Source of the DNA: CAYVTV01 sp964526475
Lineage (GTDB): Bacteria; Bacteroidota; Bacteroidia; Bacteroidales; GCA-2748055
Reading direction: 5' to 3'
DNA: 50,522 bases
Assembly: GCA_964526475.1 (NCBI GenBank)
Contig: CAZGKF010000018.1
Coordinates: 1 to 50,522 of the forward strand
Shown: piece by piece, positions 1 through 7,166 of the stretch
Layout: each line of letters starts with the position of its first letter
How positions within the stretch are numbered: the stretch's first letter is position 1
Made by a program: the position numbers and the translations under genes
Notes under the pieces: generated by a model
Told to the model about the DNA's origin: nothing
Database searches by the model: none
What the model saw: the letters and a program-made list of their open reading frames with translations, nothing else

Positions 1-251
1 AATAACAGCGTTTTACTTTCAATTTGTAATCTATTAATTCAATGATTAGTCTTTTAGACAGCCTCATTCAAGGGGGGTGGGTCAGGTATAAATAATTGTC
101 GTTGATATTAATTCAGATCAAACAGGAGGAAAACAATTTTATTCATTTTTATAATATCTCTGATAAGACGAATAAAATATTATTTTGAAAATAGAAATCT
201 TAAATATCTGAATATCATGTTTTAAAGTATTACTTATTGCGTATAACCCTT
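1..251. other. AT-rich intergenic DNA, no gene seen
   Basis: I see no coding pattern, RNA gene or clear terminator in this stretch on either strand. It lies just beyond the stop of the truncated glycerate kinase reading frame on the minus strand, so the missing part of that gene would have been here. I could not recognise residual glycerate-kinase sequence in any frame. Confidence 0.5.
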
Positions 252-371
252 TTAATATGCATGATATAAACTTCTGCGAAGCTTTAGTAAAATACCTGAT
301 TCAATGGCATCGCAGACCTCAGAAGCCCCAAGTGAATCTTTAAATTTATCAGGAGCGATTAGTACTTTCAT
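252..371 (-). pseudogene. Glycerate kinase, 5' remnant (about 28 recognisable codons)
   Basis: Read on the minus strand from an ATG at 371, the frame begins MKVLIAPDKFKDSLGASEV and continues to about ESGIL. This is the characteristic N-terminus of GlxK/GarK-type glycerate 2-kinases (family consensus MKxLIAPDKFKGSLTAxEV). After about residue 31 the sequence stops resembling the family and ends at a TAA at 252, giving 39 residues where a complete enzyme has roughly 370-380. The rest of the gene is absent upstream of 252 in the window. I infer a deletion remnant. Glycerate kinase would fit a sugar-acid catabolic neighbourhood, but this copy cannot encode an enzyme. The N-terminal match is short but specific. 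Confidence 0.75.
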
Positions 372-570
372 ATTTTATAAATGTAAACGCAAAATAAGAC
401 TATTTTCCATGGAAATAATAAAAAATAAATATCTTCGTTTGCAAAAATATTAACCTGAATAACTTATTAACACAATAAGCTGACAAAAAAATACCCGATG
501 GGATCTCTCATGTGATTATAGTCTCATAAATTAATCAGTATCTTTGCCGGCGCAAAATAAGTATTGAATT
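372..570. other. Intergenic region upstream of the agmatinase operon
   Basis: AT-rich spacer between the minus-strand glycerate kinase stub and speB. It holds the TATCTTTG promoter-like element at 539-546 and nothing else that I can recognise. Confidence 0.4.
539..546 (+). promoter_or_regulatory. Candidate Bacteroidota -7 element (TATCTTTG) for speB
   Basis: TATCTTTG matches the Bacteroidota primary-sigma -7 consensus TAnnTTTG exactly and lies 24 bases before the speB ATG. A convincing TTTG-type -33 element at 19-20 bases upstream is not present, so this is a one-box match. Confidence 0.45.
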
Positions 571-1422
571 ATGTTAAATTTTGGCGGTTTAGCAGAAGAT
601 CATTCCAACTATGAATCTTCAGAAATAGTCATTATACCTGTTCCATTTGATGGTACGAGCACCTGGATAAAAGGTGCTGATAAAGGACCATCAGCTATAC
701 TCGAAGCATCGGCGAATATGGAACTTTATGATATTCAGACCGATTCTGAGGTTTACCTCAAAGGTATTCATACACAGGAGTTCATAAAAGATCAGGATGA
801 CCCGGAAATACTTGCAGAAATAGTTGCGGAAAAGGTAAAGATTATATATTCTGACGGGAAATTCCCTGTTGTTATCGGAGGGGAACACAGTGTTTCCATT
901 GGAGCAATAAGAGCCAGCGCTGAAAAGTATAAAAACATTACCGTCCTGCAGATTGATGCGCATGCTGATCTCAGGGACAGTTATGAAGGGTCAAAGTTTA
1001 ATCACGCCTGTGTTATGGCCAGGGCAAGGGAGCTTGCACCAATTATCCAGGTTGGAATAAGGAGTATGAGCGTTGAAGAAAAAGAATACATGGATACAAA
1101 TAGAGTCTTCTGGGCACATACCATTACGAATGATAAAGATAACTGGGAACAAAAAGCAATTGCGCTCTTAACAGAAAATGTCTATATAACTATTGACCTT
1201 GACGGTTTAGATCCTTCATGTGTTCCGGCTACTGGCACTCCCGAACCTGGCGGGCCTGATTATAATACTATCATTAATTTCCTGAAGGAGTTAATAAAAA
1301 AAAGGAATCTTGTGGGTTTTGATGTTGTTGAACTTTGTCCCATAGAGGGCAACAAAGCATCAGACTTTCTTGCAGCAAAACTTGTTTACCAGATATTGAG
1401 TTATAAATTTCAAAACAAATAA
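571..1422 (+). CDS. speB: Agmatinase (ureohydrolase family)
   Basis: A 283-residue cytoplasmic enzyme that should hydrolyse agmatine to putrescine and urea. All ureohydrolase manganese ligands are visible: GGEHS with His106, DAHAD with Asp129/His131/Asp133, and the late motif with Asp209 and Asp211 followed by a DPxxxPxTGTPEPGG block. That last block is typical of agmatinases and the wider arginase fold. Length is close to the usual size of about 300 residues. The stop is 9 bases before the ATG of a deoxyhypusine-synthase-like gene, so the two are almost certainly cotranscribed as a polyamine module. Arginase or guanidinobutyrase/formiminoglutamase activity cannot be excluded by motif alone, but the polyamine partner favours agmatinase. 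Confidence 0.88.
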   Translation: MLNFGGLAEDHSNYESSEIVIIPVPFDGTSTWIKGADKGPSAILEASANMELYDIQTDSEVYLKGIHTQEFIKDQDDPEILAEIVAEKVKIIYSDGKFPVVIGGEHSVSIGAIRASAEKYKNITVLQIDAHADLRDSYEGSKFNHACVMARARELAPIIQVGIRSMSVEEKEYMDTNRVFWAHTITNDKDNWEQKAIALLTENVYITIDLDGLDPSCVPATGTPEPGGPDYNTIINFLKELIKKRNLVGFDVVELCPIEGNKASDFLAAKLVYQILSYKFQNK

Positions 1423-1431
1423 AATTCAACA

Positions 1432-2448
1432 ATGAAAAAAAAAGATCTTCTGAAGGATATCGTGAAACATATAGATATCACTTCGTTTGATGCAACTCCG
1501 GTCATTAACTCCATGCGGGACATGTCTTTCTCTTCAAGAGAAACAGCAAAAGCTGCTGATATACTTGACAGGATGATAAACGATAAAGATTGCTCTATTA
1601 TACTTACTCTGGCTGGAAGTACAAGTGCAGGTGGATGTATGAAGATCTACGCAGATATGATTAGGTTTAACATGATAGATGCAGTTGTAGCAACCGGTGC
1701 AGCAATTGTTGATATGGATTTTTTTGAAGCACTGGGCTACAGTCATTATAAAGGAACACCTTTTGTTGATGATAAACAACTAAGAAATGTATATATCGAC
1801 AGGATCTATGACACATATATTGACGAAGAAGAATTACAGGTATGTGATGAAACAATATACAAAATAGCAGATTACCTCGAACCCCGCCCTTATTCTTCAA
1901 GGGAATTTATTTATGAAATGGGGAAATACCTTGTGAAACATTCAAAGAAAAAAGATTCGCTTGTTCAACTGGCGTATGAACATAATGTTCCGGTTTTCTG
2001 TCCGGCCTTTAGCGATAGTTCCGCAGGATTTGGTCTGGTAAAACACCAGTGGGAAAACCCGGATAAGCATGTTTCTATTGACTCTGTTAAGGATTTCCTT
2101 GAACTTACAAAGATAAAAATGAAGGCAGTGACTACAGGTTTATTTATGATCGGTGGTGGTGTCCCAAAAAACTTTGCACAGGATACAGTTGTGTGTGCAG
2201 AGATACTGGGAGTAGAGAGTCCCATGCATAAGTACGCGGTACAGATCACCGTAGCTGATGCTCGTGACGGCGCATGCTCAGGGTCCACTCTAAAAGAAGC
2301 CTCATCATGGGGGAAAGTGGATACTGTTTACGAACAAATGGTATATGCTGAAGCAACTACTGTTCTTCCGCTTATTATCAGTTATAATTATCATAAAGGA
2401 GACTGGAAGAAAAGAAATAAATACGCATGGACCAAGATTTTCGTTTAA
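1432..2448 (+). CDS. Deoxyhypusine synthase-like protein
   Basis: A 338-residue member of the deoxyhypusine synthase family. In eukaryotes and archaea this NAD-dependent enzyme moves the aminobutyl group of spermidine to a lysine of eIF5A. The catalytic lysine motif SWGK is intact (Lys295, equivalent to human Lys329), and the NAD-binding glycine/serine-rich segments TLAGSTSAGG and MIGGGVPKN are present. Bacteria normally lack hypusinated eIF5A, and EF-P is modified differently, so the bacterial relatives are thought to act on small polyamines, for example in homospermidine-type synthesis; this is inference here. Tight coupling to speB (9-base gap) supports a polyamine role. The family call is secure; the substrate is not. 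Confidence 0.85.
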   Translation: MKKKDLLKDIVKHIDITSFDATPVINSMRDMSFSSRETAKAADILDRMINDKDCSIILTLAGSTSAGGCMKIYADMIRFNMIDAVVATGAAIVDMDFFEALGYSHYKGTPFVDDKQLRNVYIDRIYDTYIDEEELQVCDETIYKIADYLEPRPYSSREFIYEMGKYLVKHSKKKDSLVQLAYEHNVPVFCPAFSDSSAGFGLVKHQWENPDKHVSIDSVKDFLELTKIKMKAVTTGLFMIGGGVPKNFAQDTVVCAEILGVESPMHKYAVQITVADARDGACSGSTLKEASSWGKVDTVYEQMVYAEATTVLPLIISYNYHKGDWKKRNKYAWTKIFV

Positions 2449-2570
2449 AATGTACTTGTCCTGAATTCTTAGATATTTTCACAGTTATTCAAATATTATA
2501 TTCTATTCCTCCGTTAAGAAAATATCTAATAAAATTATTATTTTTATGCCATAATATAAATTATTTACAC

Positions 2571-3044
2571 ATGAAAAAATTATTATTTGCATCCGGACTT
2601 ATTATCGCATTAAGCTTTCTGAATGCCTGGGCTCAGGATTACCAGAGCTCTATAGGATTGAGAGCAGGCTTATCCACCGGAGTGACATTTAAACATTTTA
2701 TAAGCAACAGCGATGCCCTGGAGGGAATCCTTACTACCCGATGGGGAGGGTTTAATATAACCGGGCTCTATGAGCGGCACGGAGAAGCTTTCGATACCGA
2801 TAATCTTTATTATTATTTTGGTGGTGGCGCTCACATTGGTTTTTGGGGTGGAAGTCAGCACTACTGGGCTACTAATACGGATACCTATGCCGTAATTGGT
2901 ATTGATGGCATCCTTGGACTCGAATATGTTTTCGAAGAGATACCTTTTAATATTTCTCTTGACTGGAAACCCGGCTTTAACCTGATTGGTTATAGTGGTT
3001 TCTGGGGAGATGAATTTGCCTTATCGTTCAGATATATTTTTTAA
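2571..3044 (+). CDS. Small secreted beta-barrel-like outer-membrane protein
   Basis: About 157 residues from the ATG at 2571. I prefer this start because it gives a classical signal peptide, MKKLLFASGLIIALSFLNAW, with cleavage after ...WAQ. The longer frame starting at 2427 would overlap the preceding gene and bury the signal. The mature part is rich in Gly, Tyr, Phe and Trp in alternating pattern, with GLRAGLSTG near the start and a final aromatic residue (RYIF). This is the look of small Bacteroidota outer-membrane beta-barrels. No enzymatic motif is visible. It sits alone between the polyamine pair and the PLP enzyme, whose gene starts within about 35 bases downstream. Function unknown. 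Confidence 0.65.
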   Translation: MKKLLFASGLIIALSFLNAWAQDYQSSIGLRAGLSTGVTFKHFISNSDALEGILTTRWGGFNITGLYERHGEAFDTDNLYYYFGGGAHIGFWGGSQHYWATNTDTYAVIGIDGILGLEYVFEEIPFNISLDWKPGFNLIGYSGFWGDEFALSFRYIF

Positions 3045-3078
3045 AGGACTTTCCATAAGTAAAAAGTCGAAAAATAGA

Positions 3079-4020
3079 GTGTTACCTGAATATAAGAATC
3101 TGATTGAAGCAAAATCACGCATTGCTCCTTTCATTCACAAAACTCCAGTACTGACATCCACAGCCATCAACCGTGAATCAGGTTGTGAATTATTTTTCAA
3201 ATGTGAAAATTTTCAGCGGGGAGGTTCATTTAAAATGCGGGGGGCACTCAACGCCATACTACAGTTAAGTGCCGCACAGAGAAATGCCGGGGTAACAACA
3301 CATTCTTCCGGAAATTTCGCACAGGCAATTGCTCTTGCTGCAAATCTGACCGGAACAAAAGCAATTGTAGTAATGCCAGGAACTGCACCTGAAATTAAAA
3401 AGAAGGCAGTTGCTGGTTATGGCGCTGAAATTATAGAATGCGAACCTAAGCTTAAAGCGAGGGAAGAAACCGTATCAGAGCTTATAAACAGGACCGGTGC
3501 CACTTTTTTACATCCTTCAAATGACCTAAACGTTATAATAGGTCAGGGGACTTCAGCAATGGAATTACTGGAAGATTATCCGGGACTGGAAATACTTATC
3601 ACACCGGTTGGGGGAGGAGGACTAATAGCTGGAACGGCTTTGGCTGCAAAATATATTAGCCCTTCAACTAAAATATACGGAGGTGAACCTTTTGGGGCGG
3701 ACGATGCATACTGGTCGCTAAAAAAAGGAAAAATTCAAAACAATCTGAATCCGGTCACAATAGCTGATGGTTTGTTAACCTGTCTTGGTGATGTAAATTT
3801 TCCTATTATAAAAAAACTTGTAAAGGATATTATTCGTGTTGAAGAGGAAGAGATTATTTACGCAATGCGCCTTATCTGGGAAAGAATGAAAATCATCGCT
3901 GAACCATCTTCTGCTGTGGCTTTGGCTGCAGTTCTCAGAATGAAAGACACATTCAAAAATTTCAGAACAGGTATCATCCTTTCCGGAGGAAATGTTGATC
4001 TTACAAACCTCCCTTTTTAA
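3079..4020 (+). CDS. PLP-dependent threonine/serine dehydratase or serine racemase
   Basis: A fold-type II PLP enzyme of about 313 residues. The Schiff-base lysine lies in GSFKMRGA (Lys52), followed by the substrate loop SSGNFAQA, a glycine-rich phosphate loop GGGGLIAG and the C-terminal SGGNVD motif of the threonine dehydratase/serine racemase group. There is no C-terminal ACT domain, so it matches the catabolic TdcB or serine racemase class rather than biosynthetic IlvA. The open frame extends upstream to 2986 with TTG and to an ATG at 3010, but both overlap the preceding gene. The GTG at 3079 puts MLPEYKNL about ten residues before the conserved core, as in relatives. Racemase and dehydratase activities are not separable by eye. 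Confidence 0.85.
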   Translation: MLPEYKNLIEAKSRIAPFIHKTPVLTSTAINRESGCELFFKCENFQRGGSFKMRGALNAILQLSAAQRNAGVTTHSSGNFAQAIALAANLTGTKAIVVMPGTAPEIKKKAVAGYGAEIIECEPKLKAREETVSELINRTGATFLHPSNDLNVIIGQGTSAMELLEDYPGLEILITPVGGGGLIAGTALAAKYISPSTKIYGGEPFGADDAYWSLKKGKIQNNLNPVTIADGLLTCLGDVNFPIIKKLVKDIIRVEEEEIIYAMRLIWERMKIIAEPSSAVALAAVLRMKDTFKNFRTGIILSGGNVDLTNLPF

Positions 4021-4189
4021 AATATTTTTTTAACAAGTTAGTAGCACCTTTTTATGCTGTAAAACAGTTTTTTCACATAAACATATTTTTATATTTACAC
4101 CAGTTAAATCACGATTTGTTACTTTTTTATCTTCATTTTATTTTACTAACTAAAATTACCATGGCAGGTTCTTAACAGAATCTGCTTTT

Positions 4190-5518
4190 TTACTGTCTGA
4201 AACGAGTAAACCATATTCCTGCAAAAAGTGTAACCACCCCGCCTGCTATTGCACTTAACCGGATCCCGAGATCATCGCCAATATCCTTACCATAGATCGT
4301 AAAAACTGTAAAAATCACTACCCCCATAGTTTGCCCAACTTTACCGAAAAAAGTACGGACAGCGAAATACATACCTTCTTTCTGTTCACCCGTTGATTTG
4401 CCATCAGAATCAGCTACTTCGGCTATGATAGTATATGGGAGTATTCCCAGAACTGCAAATGGGAATGCTCCTGCAAAACATATTATATACATTTGCATAA
4501 CGGGAGAGAAAGGAAGCATTCCAAGGAAAGCACTATAAAACATAATAAGGGAAAACATAAAAAATGAAAGTATGATTATTTTTTTGACTCCGGTTCTTCG
4601 AACAAACCAGATTACAAGAGGATAGAAAAGGAGTGACAAAAGGATCATTAATCCCATAATCCGGGAAGCATAAGCATCTGATAATCCGGCTAATACTTTA
4701 ACATAGTAAATAATTCCGGTACTTATTAAAGCAAGTGTGAGAAAGAAAGAGGCATCGGCAACCAGAAAAGTAGTAAACTTTCTGTTTTTAAGCGTTGTTT
4801 TAAGGGATCTTAAAGGAGAACTTGCAACAGGTACTGCATTACAATATTTTTTTTCTTCGATTGTGAGAACAGGTATGATCATAAGAATAAATGCTATTGC
4901 ATTTACAATGGCTATTGCATAAAAATATGATCCCTGATATGATAGGGCCTGATAATGTGATTTCAGGAATCCTGCTAACCATGGAATCTGGGATGCAATT
5001 ACAATTCCAACAATAAACATTACCGAAAGGAAAGTTGAGAATATAAGTTTGGAATCTTTCGATTTTGCCAGTTCCGGCATCAGGGCATTAAAAGGCACTA
5101 TGTACATGGTAATGGAAACATAAAACCCTATCTGCATGAGGACTAGCCAGGTAAAGTTCGATTTGGATTCGAAATTATGTAAAGGTGTAAAAAGTAACAT
5201 GGAAAATACAAGGGAAGGAATTACAGCTATTGCCATAAATGGGATGCGCCTTCCCCACCTCCACTTATTCCTGTCACTCAACCAGGCTATCAGCGGATCA
5301 GTAACAGCATCGAGAAGCCTTCCGGAAGCAAGTACAAGAGATAATACCGTTAAAACCCCTAACAACAAAACCTGAGGCACTAAAACAGGCATTCCTGAAC
5401 TTTCAGGAGGAAGGTAAAAGAATACCAGCATAACCCAAATAGTGTTCATTAAAACTGACCAGCCTCCCATTCCTGAACTATAAGCCAGGAGCCGCCAAAA
5501 TCCCTTGTACTCTTCCAA
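4190..5518 (-). CDS. MFS transporter, GPH (glycoside-pentoside-hexuronide:cation symporter) family
   Basis: A 442-residue inner-membrane protein with about twelve hydrophobic segments. Near residues 68-95 it carries the GPH signature LLDAVTDPLIAWLSDR followed by RWGRR, the same block found in MelB, XylP, GusB and UidB. The family moves sugars, glycosides or hexuronides with a cation. It is transcribed alone, convergent with the PLP enzyme and divergent from the ECF sigma factor. Substrate cannot be read from sequence; hexuronides or oligouronides would fit the rest of the window but this is only context. Length is slightly short of the usual 450-480 residues, and the C-terminal end looks complete (GIWFTRFRQ). 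Confidence 0.85.
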   Translation of the reverse strand: MEEYKGFWRLLAYSSGMGGWSVLMNTIWVMLVFFYLPPESSGMPVLVPQVLLLGVLTVLSLVLASGRLLDAVTDPLIAWLSDRNKWRWGRRIPFMAIAVIPSLVFSMLLFTPLHNFESKSNFTWLVLMQIGFYVSITMYIVPFNALMPELAKSKDSKLIFSTFLSVMFIVGIVIASQIPWLAGFLKSHYQALSYQGSYFYAIAIVNAIAFILMIIPVLTIEEKKYCNAVPVASSPLRSLKTTLKNRKFTTFLVADASFFLTLALISTGIIYYVKVLAGLSDAYASRIMGLMILLSLLFYPLVIWFVRRTGVKKIIILSFFMFSLIMFYSAFLGMLPFSPVMQMYIICFAGAFPFAVLGILPYTIIAEVADSDGKSTGEQKEGMYFAVRTFFGKVGQTMGVVIFTVFTIYGKDIGDDLGIRLSAIAGGVVTLFAGIWFTRFRQ

Positions 5519-5693
5519 TTTTCTAAATTAAATTAACAATGAATGCAAGATCTGTTAATATCAAAAATGATCAATATTTCATTAACAATTAAACAACATT
5601 AAGCTATTGATATCTTTTGTTTTAAATTAACGAAAATAATTAATTAATTTCTTTATTTTAACAACTGGAAATCTTTAATAAAATTAAATTATT

Positions 5694-6287
5694 ATGACAA
5701 CTTCCTCTGAAAAGGATATTATTGCTGGTCTTCTTAAACATAACAAACAGGTTATAAACAATATCTATACAGAGTGTTTCCCAATGATACGTAAGATGGT
5801 CATTAACAATGGAGGAGACATCCACCATGCACAGGATATTTTCCAGGATGCCCTGGTTCTAGTTTACCGCAAGGCTCAGAATTCTGATCTTACACTTTAT
5901 TGTAAATTAAGTACATATATGTATGCTGTCTGTAAAAAACTCTGGATACAGGAACTAAAATCAAAGAAGTACCTTTCTCTTAACTGTAATGAGCTTCCGG
6001 ATATTGCTGAAGAAAACGATGAGGAAAATGAGTATAAAAATAAAATCAGAGATGTATTTTATAAGCATTTCAAGACACTTAGCTCAGACTGCCAGAAAAT
6101 CCTTAGAATGCATTTTAATAAAGCTTCAGTTGACGATATTCTGTCGGTTATGGGTTACAATACCAGGCATCATACTATTGACCGAAAATACAGATGCAAA
6201 AGAAGTCTGATACGCAAAATCATGAATGACCCCGAATTTAAAAAAACTAAAAATGAATATTCAGGAAAAAATAGAGCTATACTTTGA
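5694..6287 (+). CDS. ECF-type RNA polymerase sigma factor
   Basis: 197 residues with the two-domain layout of ECF sigma factors. A sigma2-like region occupies about residues 10-85 (with AQDIFQDALVLVYRK, the usual E/D-rich core-binding helix, then LSTYMYAVCKKLW). An acidic linker follows, then a sigma4-like helix-turn-helix at about 120-180 (LSSDCQKILRMHF then VDDILSVMGY). The downstream membrane protein starts 35 bases before this stop, so translation is likely coupled and the partner is the expected anti-sigma-like regulator. The C-terminal extension is lysine-rich. The target promoters are unknown; the exporter gene downstream is the simplest candidate. Confidence 0.8.
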   Translation: MTTSSEKDIIAGLLKHNKQVINNIYTECFPMIRKMVINNGGDIHHAQDIFQDALVLVYRKAQNSDLTLYCKLSTYMYAVCKKLWIQELKSKKYLSLNCNELPDIAEENDEENEYKNKIRDVFYKHFKTLSSDCQKILRMHFNKASVDDILSVMGYNTRHHTIDRKYRCKRSLIRKIMNDPEFKKTKNEYSGKNRAIL

Positions 6288-7104
6288 TAACAAACTAACG
6301 CCTGAAGAAAGGGCAATCTTTGAAAAAGAGATTTTAACCAACCCTGTATTATCCGATGAAGTAGATAGAAGAAAAGACCTGTACAACAACATCAGTGATC
6401 TTCTCTCGTATTCATCAATGTTTTCGGATAAATCTGACCGTGAGATCATTACAAGAAAAGAAGAGATGATGATCGAGGAAGATATAATCCGGTATCATAA
6501 AGAATATGTTTCTGTTAATCCCCATCAGGAAGAGAACCTGGTTAAACAAATAAAGGAAACATATAACAGCAGGATCAGGAAAATTTTTCCGGTGAAAAAG
6601 AATCTATATAAGTACGCTGCAAGTCTGATATTTGTTTTCTTGTTTACCACCCTTATTTTTTACTTTCTGAACAGATATGAGAAGCGCAATCATGATTATA
6701 TCTCACTAATGATCACCCAACTATTTCCATCAGAAAAGGATCAGTACCTGAACGATCTGAAACAATCATTCTATGTTGTGAGAGCTATTCAGGAAAATAA
6801 TAATTTAACTGAAGAATTATCCGGACAGACAGATGAGGGCAAACTTGATCTTTTCCTTATTTTAAGTGATGCAATAGCAAACATTGAAAATTCAGAATTA
6901 TCTGCTGCACGAGATAAGCTGGAAATTCTCTTCACAGAGGTAAACACCGATCTATTACCTGCTGTAAAATGGTATTACGCTATACTCTGTTTTAAAGAAG
7001 GAGATAAAAATCAGGCTTCAAGAATACTTAAAAGCTTAGCTGATGAGAAAATATACTACAGTTCTCAGGCAGACACTATTTTGATGTTGATAAAAAGGCA
7101 TTAA
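6253..7104 (+). CDS. Membrane anti-sigma-like / TPR-type regulator
   Basis: About 283 residues from the ATG at 6253 (MNIQEKIELYF). This start fits because short helical anti-sigma N-termini in this phylum begin this way; an in-frame ATG at 6226 would give nine more residues. The cytoplasmic N-terminal part (1-115) is helical and charged, with the frequent Bacteroidota pattern YFDNKLTPEERAIFE. One transmembrane helix spans roughly residues 122-139. The C-terminal part (about 140-283) is made of TPR-like helical pairs (AARDKLEILF, WYYAILCFKEGDKNQA) and would face the periplasm. It overlaps the sigma gene by 35 bases. I infer it holds the sigma factor until an envelope signal is sensed. No zinc-binding anti-sigma motif is present. 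Confidence 0.6.
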   Translation: MNIQEKIELYFDNKLTPEERAIFEKEILTNPVLSDEVDRRKDLYNNISDLLSYSSMFSDKSDREIITRKEEMMIEEDIIRYHKEYVSVNPHQEENLVKQIKETYNSRIRKIFPVKKNLYKYAASLIFVFLFTTLIFYFLNRYEKRNHDYISLMITQLFPSEKDQYLNDLKQSFYVVRAIQENNNLTEELSGQTDEGKLDLFLILSDAIANIENSELSAARDKLEILFTEVNTDLLPAVKWYYAILCFKEGDKNQASRILKSLADEKIYYSSQADTILMLIKRH

Positions 7105-7166
7105 GTATAAAATTTCTTTAGATTAAATTAAATATTTCTAATTTTAACCATTCAAGAAAAGAATGA

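Noticed and set aside
2427..2570. Longer start for the small outer-membrane protein
   Set aside because: Would overlap the deoxyhypusine-synthase-like gene and place a cleavable signal peptide internally; ATG at 2571 is better.
2986..3078. Longer start for the PLP enzyme (TTG at 2986 or ATG at 3010)
   Set aside because: Overlaps the preceding CDS and adds residues absent from family N-termini; GTG at 3079 fits the family.
4057..4073. CTGT/ACAG hairpin followed by six T after the PLP enzyme
   Set aside because: Only four base pairs in an AT-rich spacer; too weak to call a terminator.
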